Shown in pieces: positions 1-8,588 of a stretch of DNA of 64,000 nt. The notes beneath the pieces are model-generated. The model did no database searches, was not told where the DNA came from, and worked only from the letters and a program-made list of their open reading frames with translations. Position 1 is the first letter of the stretch; each line of letters begins with the position of its first letter. Source of the DNA: UBA7446 sp964014735 (GTDB taxonomy: Bacteria > Bacteroidota > Bacteroidia > Flavobacteriales > Flavobacteriaceae); assembly GCA_964014735.1 (NCBI GenBank), contig CAXHBH010000002.1, positions 1-64,000 of the forward strand. Reading direction: 5' to 3'. A program made the translations under genes and the position numbers.

Positions 1-1
1 A

Positions 2-910
2 ATTGTAGTTTCAACTGGTGCAAAGCAATCAATTGCAAATGCAGTTCAAGTACTTGTTAATCCAGGGGATGATGTGCTCTTGGTAGCGCCATATTGGGTT
101 AGTTACTCTGCAATGGTCATCCTCGCGGAAGGAAATCCCATAGAAATTCGTTCTGATATCGAAACCGATTTCAAGATCACACCTGCGCAATTAGAAGCTT
201 CCATTACGCCAAAAACTAAATTGGTAATGCTTAACTCACCCAACAACCCCAGCGGTTCGATGTATACAAAAGAAGAGTACGAAGCTCTTGCTAAAGTATT
301 GGAAAAACACAATAGTATATATGTGCTTTCGGATGAAATTTATGAACATATCAACTATGACAATGCAACGCCATTTAGCTTTGCTGCCATTCCAAGTATG
401 TACGACAGAACCATTACGGTCAATGGTTTGGCAAAAGCATTTGCCATGACAGGGTGGAGAATAGGCTATTTGGGTGGTCCTGCATGGTTAGCAAAAGCCT
501 GTACTAAAATTCAAGGGCAGGTAACCAGCGGAACAAACTGTATTGCGCAGCGTGCTGCTATAACGGCTGTTCGTGCATCTGTAAGTAAAATCAAATACAT
601 GGTTGATGAGTTTGATTTTCGTCGAAAGCGCATCATAGAGCTCGTTGAGGACATTGAAGGTTTTGAAGTAAATGTACCAAAAGGTGCTTTTTATATTTTT
701 CCTGATATATCGTCGTTTTTTGGAAAGAAATTAAACGGTAAAAGCATTAAGAACGCCTCTGACTTTGCTATGTATCTTTTAGAAGAAGCTCATGTTGCAA
801 CCGTTACTGGCGATGCTTTTGGATGTCCAAAAAACATACGCATATCTTATGCTGCTTCTCTTGAAGAAATTGAAGAGGCCATCAGACGTATTAAGGCAGC
901 TGTATCCTAA
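2..910 (+). CDS. Class I aminotransferase (aspartate aminotransferase-like), 5' end missing
   Basis: PLP-dependent class I/II aminotransferase, probably transferring the amino group of aspartate to 2-oxoglutarate in the cytosol. The reading frame is open from base 2, so the gene begins before the window; the GTG at 74 is only an internal valine codon. Visible landmarks are the Asn of NSPNNPSG, the Asp-Glu of LSDEIYEHI, the PLP-binding lysine in VNGLAKAFAMTGWRIGYLGG, and the substrate-binding Arg near the C-terminus (NIRISYA). About 300 residues are present of a family length near 395, so roughly a quarter is outside the window. It ends tail-to-tail with trkH, the two stops overlapping by 4 bases. 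The aspartate specificity is inferred from overall similarity; aromatic or other amino acids are possible. Confidence 0.85.
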   Translation: MVVSTGAKQSIANAVQVLVNPGDDVLLVAPYWVSYSAMVILAEGNPIEIRSDIETDFKITPAQLEASITPKTKLVMLNSPNNPSGSMYTKEEYEALAKVLEKHNSIYVLSDEIYEHINYDNATPFSFAAIPSMYDRTITVNGLAKAFAMTGWRIGYLGGPAWLAKACTKIQGQVTSGTNCIAQRAAITAVRASVSKIKYMVDEFDFRRKRIIELVEDIEGFEVNVPKGAFYIFPDISSFFGKKLNGKSIKNASDFAMYLLEEAHVATVTGDAFGCPKNIRISYAASLEEIEEAIRRIKAAVS

Positions 911-2394
911 TGATTGCGCCAGTAATAAGGTGTAAAGAGTATCAATACGGTAAACAATTCTAGCCTTCCTAGAAGCATAAGCACAGAACACCAGTACTTT
1001 CCAAAGTCGGGTAGTGAATAAAAAGTACTTGCCGGACCGACATCACCCAGTCCAGGCCCGACATTACCTAATGAACTTGCGGCAGCACCAATAGCTGTAG
1101 TGAAATCCAAACCTAGAGTGCTTAGCACACCTGCACCGATAATGAAAAGTATCATATATAGAATAAAGAATGCCAGTACGTTATAAACGATAGACTGCTC
1201 AATGGTAAGCTTATTCATCCTAACCATTAGGATTGCACTGGGGTGTAGGGCACGTTTAAATTCCAGGAAGCCATTTTTAATAAGTATCAAATGACGCATA
1301 ACTTTTACTCCGCCAGATGTAGAACCTGTTGATCCACCTAAAAACATGAGCCCAAAAAACAGCATGGTAACAAATGGTGTCCAAGCGGTAAAATCTGCTG
1401 TTACCAAACCAGTTGTAGTAATTACAGCAACTACTTGAAACAAGGCATGGCGAAAGGCGTGCTCCCAAGCTGTAAACATACCAACCTCAGCGGACACATA
1501 AGAAGTTTGGCGCAAAATAGAGACCATCACAATAAATGCAAAGACTGCCATAAAACCCGTATACCACCTAAACTCAGTATCACCAAAAACACGTTTAAAT
1601 TTTCCTTTAATAGCATAATACAGCAATACAAAATTACTTCCTGCTAAAATCATAAAAAAGATAGTTATGTATTGAATTTGCGGCATGTGATTCCAATAAC
1701 CGATACTTTCATTTTTAGTAGAAAACCCACCTGAAGCCATGGTACTCATAGCGTGATTAATTGCGTCAAAAAGTGGCATCCCAGAAAAGAAAAGCAACAA
1801 AGCATTGGCAAGCGTCAGACCCACATAAATAAGCCATAAACGCTTAGCTGTGTCACTAATTCGAGGATGTAATTTGTCTCCACCTAAAACAGGTGCTTCA
1901 GCACTAAAAAGCTGCATTCCTCCAATGCCAAGCAACGGAAGGATTGCAATGGCCAAAACAATAATTCCCATACCCCCCATCCAATGAGTAAGAGAACGCC
2001 AAAGCATGATACTTCTTGGTAATGACTCAATATCGTCTAGAATGGTAGCGCCAGTTGCCGTGTAACCAGACATGGTTTCAAAAAAGGCATCTGTACAGGA
2101 TGCGATTGTGGCTGTGAACAAATAGGGAAACATACCAAATACAACCATGGTGAGCCACCCAAAAGCAACAATGACATAGCCTTCCCGTTTTTTTATTTCC
2201 TTGCGATGATTCAATGTAAGACCTAGTGCCAAACCTCCAATAATCACATTGAGAAGAAGAGCCTTTAACAGCCCTGTTGTAACACCATCATTTTGCATAT
2301 AACTGAAAAGTGTGGTGATTGCCATAAAAATTGAATTGAACAGCAAAAGCAGGCCCAGAATATGTAATATAAGTTTGAGATTAAATCCCTTCAT
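907..2394 (-). CDS. trkH: Potassium uptake protein TrkH
   Basis: Integral membrane K+ channel/transporter subunit of the Trk system (TrkH/KtrB superfamily). The 495-residue protein has a hydrophobic profile with about ten membrane segments and repeated pore-loop motifs rich in T-G-x-T/S-G, such as SGYTATGATILDDIE and the glycine/serine run GGSTGSTSGG, as expected for the four-fold pseudo-repeat filter. The gene lies 3 bases downstream of trkA on the same strand, so the regulatory and membrane subunits are almost certainly co-transcribed. Its stop overlaps the stop of the aminotransferase gene. The length matches family members, and no key part appears to be missing. Confidence 0.93.
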   Translation of the reverse strand: MKGFNLKLILHILGLLLLFNSIFMAITTLFSYMQNDGVTTGLLKALLLNVIIGGLALGLTLNHRKEIKKREGYVIVAFGWLTMVVFGMFPYLFTATIASCTDAFFETMSGYTATGATILDDIESLPRSIMLWRSLTHWMGGMGIIVLAIAILPLLGIGGMQLFSAEAPVLGGDKLHPRISDTAKRLWLIYVGLTLANALLLFFSGMPLFDAINHAMSTMASGGFSTKNESIGYWNHMPQIQYITIFFMILAGSNFVLLYYAIKGKFKRVFGDTEFRWYTGFMAVFAFIVMVSILRQTSYVSAEVGMFTAWEHAFRHALFQVVAVITTTGLVTADFTAWTPFVTMLFFGLMFLGGSTGSTSGGVKVMRHLILIKNGFLEFKRALHPSAILMVRMNKLTIEQSIVYNVLAFFILYMILFIIGAGVLSTLGLDFTTAIGAAASSLGNVGPGLGDVGPASTFYSLPDFGKYWCSVLMLLGRLELFTVLILFTPYYWRNH

Positions 2395-2397
2395 AAC

Positions 2398-3747
2398 CTA
2401 CAAGAAAAGTTGTTCTACTCGTTTGATGGATTGCGGTAAACAGCAAACCAAAACAAGATCATTTTCTTCAATAATGAAGTTGCCAAGTGCAATTACACCA
2501 GCGCCATTTCGTATTATACCGCCAATGGTAGCTGTTTTTGGAAAATCTAAATTTTTTATTGCCTTTCCAATTACCTTAGCAGAGGGTTTCACTTTAAACT
2601 CCACGATTTCGGCGTCCATGTTATTAAGTTTGGCCAAATCAACAACCTCTCCCCTTCTAATATATCGAAAAATGGTATTTGCTGTTAACATTTTTTTATT
2701 TACAAGTGTATCAACACCAATAGACTTAGTTAAATCAAAATAATCCATATTCTCAATAAGGGCGATGATTTTCGGCACTTGCTTAGATTTAGCCATCAAA
2801 CAAGACATGATATTGGTTTCAGCATCGTTTGTTACACCAAGGAAAGCATCCATTTCATCTAGATTTTCTTCAAGCAGCAGCTCAACATTTCTACCATCAC
2901 CATGGATTATAAGTGTATCAGGAAGACGCTCTGCCATATCAATGGCGCGTTCTTTTTCAAGTTCAATGAGCTTGACCTTAATTCCTCGTTTACACAAGTC
3001 TTCAGCTGTTTTAAGACCTACGCGACCTCCGCCCAAAATCATCACATTCTTGATTTTACTTTTGATTTCCCCTGTTAAACTATACAGTTCTGAAACGCCT
3101 TGCGGTAATGTTGTAAAATATACCTGGTCCCCTTTTTCAAAACAAGTATTCCCCCTTGGAATTATAGTATTATGAGACTCGATACGCTTTATGGCAATAG
3201 GCATAAAATGAACACCTGGGAATACAGCAGCGGCCTCACGGACTGTTTTTCCAATAAATGGTGCATCATCTTCCAATGTGGTACCCATCATAGTGAGTGC
3301 GCCATCTTCAAATTCGTGGCTGTTTTCGAAAGCTGATTGATGAATTAGAAGTTGTATTTCCTCTGCAGCTAACTCTTCCGGAGAAACCAGTTCATCTATT
3401 CCCAAAGATTTAAAATCAACGTCGTTCTTATATTTTTCAAAATCAATATCAGTTACTCGTGCAATAGTTTGTTTGCACCCCAGCTGTTTGGCCAATAAAC
3501 AACACATAAGATTTGTTGTTTCTGAAGAAGTAACAGCAATCATCATATCGGCCTGGTCTACACCAGCAAGTTTGAGTGTTGCCAATGCAGAAGGATCACC
3601 CTTAACTGCGCGAAGATCTAAGTTGTTATCGGCATAGTTCAATAGTTCCTTATCAGCATCTATAAGGGTGATGTTCTGTGCCTCAAACGAAAGTAATTTG
3701 GCTAAGTGAAATCCGATATCGCTAGCTCCAGCGATGGCAATATTCAT
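2398..3747 (-). CDS. trkA: Trk potassium uptake regulatory protein TrkA
   Basis: Cytosolic nucleotide-binding gating subunit of the Trk K+ system. The 449 residues form two tandem RCK modules. The first has an N-terminal Rossmann segment beginning IAIAGASDIGFHLAKLL, with the conserved acidic residue after the second strand (LIDADKE). The second repeats it as ILGGGRVGLKTAEDL followed by LIELEKE. Each is followed by a TrkA-C domain. The glycine motif of the first half reads GASDIG rather than GAGEVG, a mild variation. It is first in a two-gene operon with trkH, and a good promoter lies just upstream (see 3769-3797). Confidence 0.93.
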   Translation of the reverse strand: MNIAIAGASDIGFHLAKLLSFEAQNITLIDADKELLNYADNNLDLRAVKGDPSALATLKLAGVDQADMMIAVTSSETTNLMCCLLAKQLGCKQTIARVTDIDFEKYKNDVDFKSLGIDELVSPEELAAEEIQLLIHQSAFENSHEFEDGALTMMGTTLEDDAPFIGKTVREAAAVFPGVHFMPIAIKRIESHNTIIPRGNTCFEKGDQVYFTTLPQGVSELYSLTGEIKSKIKNVMILGGGRVGLKTAEDLCKRGIKVKLIELEKERAIDMAERLPDTLIIHGDGRNVELLLEENLDEMDAFLGVTNDAETNIMSCLMAKSKQVPKIIALIENMDYFDLTKSIGVDTLVNKKMLTANTIFRYIRRGEVVDLAKLNNMDAEIVEFKVKPSAKVIGKAIKNLDFPKTATIGGIIRNGAGVIALGNFIIEENDLVLVCCLPQSIKRVEQLFL

Positions 3748-3768
3748 CTTTGAAAGAAATTATATTTG

Positions 3769-3797
3769 CAAATATAAGGAGTTTCTATTCGGTACAA
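3769..3797 (-). promoter_or_regulatory. trkA promoter, Bacteroidota type (TTG-N18-TATATTTG)
   Basis: Read on the minus strand, TTG at 3797-3795 is followed after 18 bases by TATATTTG at 3776-3769, an exact match to the flavobacterial TTG-N17-23-TAnnTTTG consensus. It lies about 20 bases before the trkA start. The -7 element is one arm of a perfect 16-base palindrome (3761-3776), so a TATATTTG also faces menG on the plus strand. Confidence 0.6.
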
Positions 3798-3823
3798 TTA
3801 AAACAGCTTCATTAGATAATAGC

Positions 3824-3831
3824 TACATTTG
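3824..3831 (+). promoter_or_regulatory. Candidate -7 element of menG (TACATTTG)
   Basis: TACATTTG matches the TAnnTTTG element. No TTG is seen at the expected upstream spacing. It ends only six bases before the ATG at 3838, which would give a leaderless or nearly leaderless transcript. Confidence 0.4.
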
Positions 3832-3837
3832 CCAAAT

Positions 3838-4563
3838 ATGAGTAAAAATGTGACCCCCTACGCTGATTCTAATCTTTCAAAAAAAGAACAAGTAACACTG
3901 ATGTTTGACCGTATTGCTCAAAAATACGACAATTTAAACCGTGTGTTATCACTTGGTTTAGATAAGGGCTGGCGAAAGCGACTTATAAAGCTTGTATATA
4001 GGCAAAAGGCAGTAGATATTTTAGATGTTGCGACGGGTACCGGTGATGTTGCAATAGCCCTTAGTAATATTCCAAATGTTAGGATTGATGCAGCAGACCT
4101 ATCCACAAAAATGTTGGCGGTGCAAGAGAAGCAGCTTGAAAAACGAAAACTAAAAGACCGTATAAAACTTCATGTTGCCGATGCAGAAAGACTTCCTTTT
4201 GATACTCAATTTGATGCGGTAACGGTTGCTTTTGGGATTAGAAACTTTGCTAATTTAGAGAAAGGGTTAAGCGAAATGCATCGTGTACTGAGACCAGGTG
4301 GCTGCTTATATATATTAGAAACATCAAAGCCAAAGAAATTTCCAATGCGCCAAGCGCATTTTATCATGTCAAGAATATTGATTCCTTCAATGGGCAAACT
4401 TTTTGCCGAAGACAAGGGTGCTTATGCGTACCTTGGCGAATCTGCAGCGTACTTCCCCGATGGCAAAGGAATGTGCAATAAATTGCGGGAAATTGGGTTT
4501 TCTAAAGTAATGCATAAGCCTTTAACAGGTGGCGTAGTTACTTTATACAATGCTCAAAAATGA
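3838..4563 (+). CDS. menG: Demethylmenaquinone methyltransferase (UbiE/MenG)
   Basis: SAM-dependent C-methyltransferase for the last step of menaquinone synthesis, the usual respiratory quinone route in this group. Motifs seen are the SAM-binding LDVATGTGDVAIAL, AADLSTKML, the post-motif VAFGIRNFANLEKGL typical of UbiE proteins, and RVLRPGGCLYILE. The N-terminal DRIAQKYDNLNRVLSLGLDK block is also family-typical. The ATG at 3838 (MSKNVTPY) is preferred over the TTG nine bases upstream. The stop overlaps the porT start by 4 bases, implying translational coupling. The length of about 241 residues is normal. Confidence 0.93.
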   Translation: MSKNVTPYADSNLSKKEQVTLMFDRIAQKYDNLNRVLSLGLDKGWRKRLIKLVYRQKAVDILDVATGTGDVAIALSNIPNVRIDAADLSTKMLAVQEKQLEKRKLKDRIKLHVADAERLPFDTQFDAVTVAFGIRNFANLEKGLSEMHRVLRPGGCLYILETSKPKKFPMRQAHFIMSRILIPSMGKLFAEDKGAYAYLGESAAYFPDGKGMCNKLREIGFSKVMHKPLTGGVVTLYNAQK

Positions 4564-5276
4564 ACCTTCAACATTCATTATTTATTATTATTTTCTGTGG
4601 GATAGTCCCCCTTCATGGACAGCTTGGCAAGTTAGAAAACCTTAAGCAGGACGATTTAAAAAGAATTCGTTTTGGTTATTATTTAGGTTTGAATGCCATT
4701 GGTGCAAAAATGGAATATAAACCAACCAACACAAATACTCCTTTTCGTATTTCTGTAAAGCCAAAACCAAGTTTTGATGTAGGGCTTTTGGCGGACTGTA
4801 GAGTAAATGAGTTTTTAAATATTCGCTTTCATCCAGGCATAGCTTTTGTTGAACGCGAAATTAAATTTCCTTTTTCTGAGGATGACACTCGTTTTTCCAA
4901 AGCATTAATTGAACGTGTTGTAAAGTCTAATTATGTCCGTCTCCCAGTAGGTATTAAATTAAACACACGCCGCATTCGAAATGCCCGTCCTTTTGTGATG
5001 GGTAGCGTTTCTTACAACATCAATATGACAAGTGAAGAAAAAAATAGAGAGGATAATACTTCTGGAACTTTCAGAATGAAACAAGATTTATATGCTTGGG
5101 AGTTTGCTATTGGTACAGATATTTACCTGCCCTACTTTAAATTTACCACTTCAGTTCATGGTTTTTTTGCAATCAGTGATGAGTTTGTTCCTGATGAAAG
5201 TCCAAATAGTGTCTATACCCGATATATTTCCAGCATGAAAAGCCGGGGTGTGTTCTTGAGGTTTACTTTTGAGTAG
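4560..5276 (+). CDS. porT: Type IX secretion protein PorT (outer-membrane beta-barrel)
   Basis: The 238-residue protein has an N-terminal signal peptide (hydrophobic core IIIFCGIVPL, ending near HGQ) and alternating hydrophobic strands consistent with a small outer-membrane barrel, ending in an aromatic residue two from the C-terminus (LRFTFE). In flavobacteria a protein of this size directly after menG/ubiE is PorT, needed for the type IX secretion system. The assignment rests on size, barrel-like pattern and gene position as much as on motifs. It overlaps menG by 4 bases and ends 14 bases inside the convergent trmH gene. A link to this window is the T9SS sorting domain on the beta-helix protein at 31865-33769. 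Confidence 0.75.
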   Translation: MNLQHSLFIIIFCGIVPLHGQLGKLENLKQDDLKRIRFGYYLGLNAIGAKMEYKPTNTNTPFRISVKPKPSFDVGLLADCRVNEFLNIRFHPGIAFVEREIKFPFSEDDTRFSKALIERVVKSNYVRLPVGIKLNTRRIRNARPFVMGSVSYNINMTSEEKNREDNTSGTFRMKQDLYAWEFAIGTDIYLPYFKFTTSVHGFFAISDEFVPDESPNSVYTRYISSMKSRGVFLRFTFE

Positions 5277-5997
5277 ATCGGTTTTTTCTGCTAAATTCAG
5301 CTAACATAATTCCCATTGCCATGGCAACATTTAAGCTCTCGGCGGCAGGATTACCATAAGAAGGTATGCTTATGTTTTCTTTAATTTCAGTATTGATCCT
5401 TTCAGAAATTCCTTGTCCTTCATTTCCCATTATTAACACAGCATTTTGAGGAATTTCTGTATCATACACGCTTTTACCTGATGTATCGGTACCAACTGGG
5501 AATAAATCATATCTGTTGAATGTTTTCAGTAGATCAACATAATGTAATTGCACACGGGCTAAGGACCCCATACTAGACTGAATCACTTTGGGATTAAAAC
5601 AATCAACAGTATCTATTGAGCATAGCAAATGAGCAACACCAAACCAATCACACAAACGAATGATTGTCCCAAGATTACCCGGATTACGGATGCTGTCTAA
5701 AGCTATATTGATGTTTTGTAGAGCAAAATCAACTGATTTGGGAAATGAAAAGGCCGCCCATACATTAGGAGGTGAACTTAAATTACTCAGTTTTTTCATC
5801 TCAGTATGACTGATTGTTGTTGTTTCTATATCCCCAATTTGTAATGTTTCGACTGAAAAACAGTATTTTATTTCAAATCCATTTTGGTGGAACGTTGCTA
5901 CGGCTTTTTTACCCTCAACAGGGAAAAGACCACTTTGTTCACGGAATTTTTTTTGACCCAATTGAGCCAACCGCTTTAGTTCGTTTTTGCTAACCAT
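5263..5997 (-). CDS. TrmH/SpoU-family RNA 2'-O-methyltransferase
   Basis: SPOUT-class methyltransferase expected to modify the ribose of rRNA or tRNA. The 244 residues contain an N-terminal substrate-binding part, motif 1 with the Asn/Arg of SIRNPGNLGTIIRLCDWFG, motif 2 as LIMGNEGQGIS, and motif 3 as ESLNVAMAMGIML, whose deep trefoil knot binds SAM. It is transcribed divergently from tamL and convergently with porT, overlapping the latter by 14 bases. The exact RNA target cannot be read from the sequence. Confidence 0.88.
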   Translation of the reverse strand: MVSKNELKRLAQLGQKKFREQSGLFPVEGKKAVATFHQNGFEIKYCFSVETLQIGDIETTTISHTEMKKLSNLSSPPNVWAAFSFPKSVDFALQNINIALDSIRNPGNLGTIIRLCDWFGVAHLLCSIDTVDCFNPKVIQSSMGSLARVQLHYVDLLKTFNRYDLFPVGTDTSGKSVYDTEIPQNAVLIMGNEGQGISERINTEIKENISIPSYGNPAAESLNVAMAMGIMLAEFSRKNRSTQK

Positions 5998-6012
5998 GTA
6001 TTTACTGTATTT

Positions 6013-8544
6013 TTGACTTTTACAACTTTTCTCTTGACCACAAGATTTTCAAAAATACTAGGTTTTGGTGTGCTTTTAGGCATAACAGCTGGATGTTCTG
6101 CTATTCGCAACTTGCCAGATAATGGTTTATTATTACGCAAAAGCTCTGTAATTGTAGATGATCAAATAGCTGTTGATACGCTTTTAAATATTGTTCAACC
6201 TAAGCCTAATAATCGTTTTTTAGGAGTACCCTTTGGCTTATTGTTATATCAGTCAGCAAAAGACAGTGCGGATATTGCTTTTGACAATTGGTTAGCTAAA
6301 AAGCCAAGGCGTAAAAAAAGAATGAACGCCATATGGTCTGAAAAGCAAGTAAGAAAAATGAAAGCCTACAAAAGTGGTTTTCAATCATGGAAAAGAAATA
6401 CTGGTGAAGCACCTGTGTTTTCAGACTCAATTTCTACTGCAATAAATGCAAAAAAGCTTAAGGCTTTTTTTTCAAATGAAGGCTATTTTAATGCTGCAGT
6501 TAAGACAAACGTCATTAAAAGGAATCAAAATGCCTCTGTGACATATAAGGTCGTTACGAATACACCTTACTTTTTAGACAGTATACAAGCTAATATCCAA
6601 AGCCCTGTGCTTGATTCCATATATATTTCAAACAAAAACAACAGTAAACTTAAGCAAGGAGACCGCTTTCGTACAAAAGCATTTGAACAAGAAAGAAATA
6701 GATTATCTGCATTGTTTAGAAATGCGGGTGTTTATCCATTTCAGCTCAACTCTATTGACTTTAGCGTTGGTGTAGATTCAACTGGAATAGACTATCGCTT
6801 ACCTGTGCAGCTTAACATTGGAAACTATATCGAAAACCAAGAGGGAAACCCAGTGCCAAAAGAGTATAAAATCTCAAAAATGAATAATATCTCGCTTTTG
6901 GTGAGTAAAGCGGGTAACACTGGAAATGAACCTTATGATTCAATTGGTGTTTTTGATGGAATAACCATTTTCAGTAAGGGTAAAGTGAAGTACAACAGTA
7001 AGTTGTTGCGAGAATCAATTGTCTTTAAAACTAATGAACCTTACAGCGATATCTCGCGAAGCATCACCCTAAAACAACTCAACAGGTTGCAAAGTTTTGA
7101 TTATCCAAGCATAAAATACCAATATGCTAATGAAGATGAAACTCTTTTAGACGCTTCCATTTTTTTGATGCCTAAAAAACGTTATTCTTTAAACTTTGCC
7201 TTAGACGTTACCCAATCTAACATCTTAAAAAGAGGTATTGCTTTTAGCTCGGGTTTAAGCGTATTAAATATGTTTAAAGGAGCCGAAACATTGGAGTTAG
7301 GTGCAAGGGGTTCATTTGGGCGCTCTGCCGATGTGGCCATTTCAGAGTACGGCTTTGACATACAACTGCGCGCGCCTCAGTTTTTATTGCCCTTCAACAG
7401 TGAAATCAAGAATCAGAAGCTTGCGCCACTAACCATTTTGAGAGTTGGTGTGGGTTCACAGGAAAATATCGGTTTGGATAAGCAAAGTTTGACCGGCGGC
7501 ATACAATACCAGTGGAGTCCTAGAGAAAATCGCAAGTGGACCTTTTCACTAATAGACGTTGAGTTTGTAAATAATAAAAATAAGGCGAATTACTTTGGCG
7601 TTTATACAAATGCATACAGCGAATTGAGTCAAATTGCAGGAAATACCAATACAAATCCTAGTTATTTTCTAAATGAAAGACTGATCATTCCGCAAGGAAC
7701 AGAATCTTTTATTGGAGATGTGCTAGGTGGAAGCACCAGCATATTATCTACTGAGCCAAGTTTTCAAAGAGTGCAACGCATTGAAGAGCGTAGAATAAGA
7801 TTGACACAAAACAACCTTATAATAAGTTCTGGTATTAATTTTTACAATTCTTCCAAACGCGGAATTTTTGATAGAGCTTTTACTCAGTTTAGAGCCAACC
7901 TTAGTTGGTCTGGGAACTTACTAAACAGTTTGGCCAAGTCATTTGACTGGAAGCAAGAGAATGGGCAATACCTTTTATTAGAAGTACCTTTTAGTCAATT
8001 TATAAAATTGGAGACAGATTGGGTAAAGCACTGGTCAGTTAGCGAAAATCAAATTATTGCCATTAGGGCTTTTGCTGGAGCTGCTATACCTTATGGTAAT
8101 GCGGATAACATACCATTTAACAGATCTTTTTTTTGTGGTGGGGCTTATGACAATAGGGCTTGGGAAGTATATCGATTGGGGCCCGGGTCAAGTGATTCTG
8201 GAAATGAATTTAACGAAGCAAATCTAAAAATTTCTTTCAATGTTGAATACCGTTTTGATCTACTTGGTGCCTTTAAGGGAGCATTATTTGTTGACGCTGG
8301 AAACATTTGGAATGTTGCGGACAACGTCGATGAATCAGCCAGAAGGTTTGATGGTTTTCGGGATTTAGACGAACTGGCGGTAGGCACAGGCTTCGGCATT
8401 AGATATGATTTTGGTCTGTTCTTATTAAGGCTTGACATGGGCTTTAAAACTCGCAATCCTGTACTGCCTAGAGGAAAACGTTGGAATTGGAATTATCAGC
8501 TTAAAAATGCAAATCCCACGCTTGGGATAAATTATCCTTTTTAA
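6013..8544 (+). CDS. tamL: BamA/TamA-family outer-membrane lipoprotein (TamL-like)
   Basis: Omp85-superfamily assembly factor. An N-terminal lipoprotein signal (lipobox ITAGC) is followed by POTRA-like segments over roughly residues 100-370 and a C-terminal 16-strand barrel with the conserved surface-antigen blocks (RAFAGAAIPYG, FCGGAYDNRAWE, NVEYRFDLLGAFKGALFVDAG). The lipid anchor distinguishes the Bacteroidota TamL form from BamA. No ATG is available near the 5' end. The TTG at 6013 gives the longest frame, but a TATTTTTG -7 element spans 6008-6015, so the TTG at 6034 (MTTRFSKIL..., leading straight into the signal peptide) is the more plausible start. No tamB lies next to it here. Confidence 0.82.
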   Translation: MTFTTFLLTTRFSKILGFGVLLGITAGCSAIRNLPDNGLLLRKSSVIVDDQIAVDTLLNIVQPKPNNRFLGVPFGLLLYQSAKDSADIAFDNWLAKKPRRKKRMNAIWSEKQVRKMKAYKSGFQSWKRNTGEAPVFSDSISTAINAKKLKAFFSNEGYFNAAVKTNVIKRNQNASVTYKVVTNTPYFLDSIQANIQSPVLDSIYISNKNNSKLKQGDRFRTKAFEQERNRLSALFRNAGVYPFQLNSIDFSVGVDSTGIDYRLPVQLNIGNYIENQEGNPVPKEYKISKMNNISLLVSKAGNTGNEPYDSIGVFDGITIFSKGKVKYNSKLLRESIVFKTNEPYSDISRSITLKQLNRLQSFDYPSIKYQYANEDETLLDASIFLMPKKRYSLNFALDVTQSNILKRGIAFSSGLSVLNMFKGAETLELGARGSFGRSADVAISEYGFDIQLRAPQFLLPFNSEIKNQKLAPLTILRVGVGSQENIGLDKQSLTGGIQYQWSPRENRKWTFSLIDVEFVNNKNKANYFGVYTNAYSELSQIAGNTNTNPSYFLNERLIIPQGTESFIGDVLGGSTSILSTEPSFQRVQRIEERRIRLTQNNLIISSGINFYNSSKRGIFDRAFTQFRANLSWSGNLLNSLAKSFDWKQENGQYLLLEVPFSQFIKLETDWVKHWSVSENQIIAIRAFAGAAIPYGNADNIPFNRSFFCGGAYDNRAWEVYRLGPGSSDSGNEFNEANLKISFNVEYRFDLLGAFKGALFVDAGNIWNVADNVDESARRFDGFRDLDELAVGTGFGIRYDFGLFLLRLDMGFKTRNPVLPRGKRWNWNYQLKNANPTLGINYPF

Positions 8545-8560
8545 GCCCGTAATAGTTTGT

Positions 8561-8568
8561 TACTTTTG
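8561..8568 (+). promoter_or_regulatory. Candidate -7 element of fbaA (TACTTTTG)
   Basis: TACTTTTG matches TAnnTTTG exactly and ends 20 bases before the fbaA ATG. No convincing TTG was seen at -33. Confidence 0.45.
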
Positions 8569-8588
8569 TCCCAACAAATAAAAAAAAC

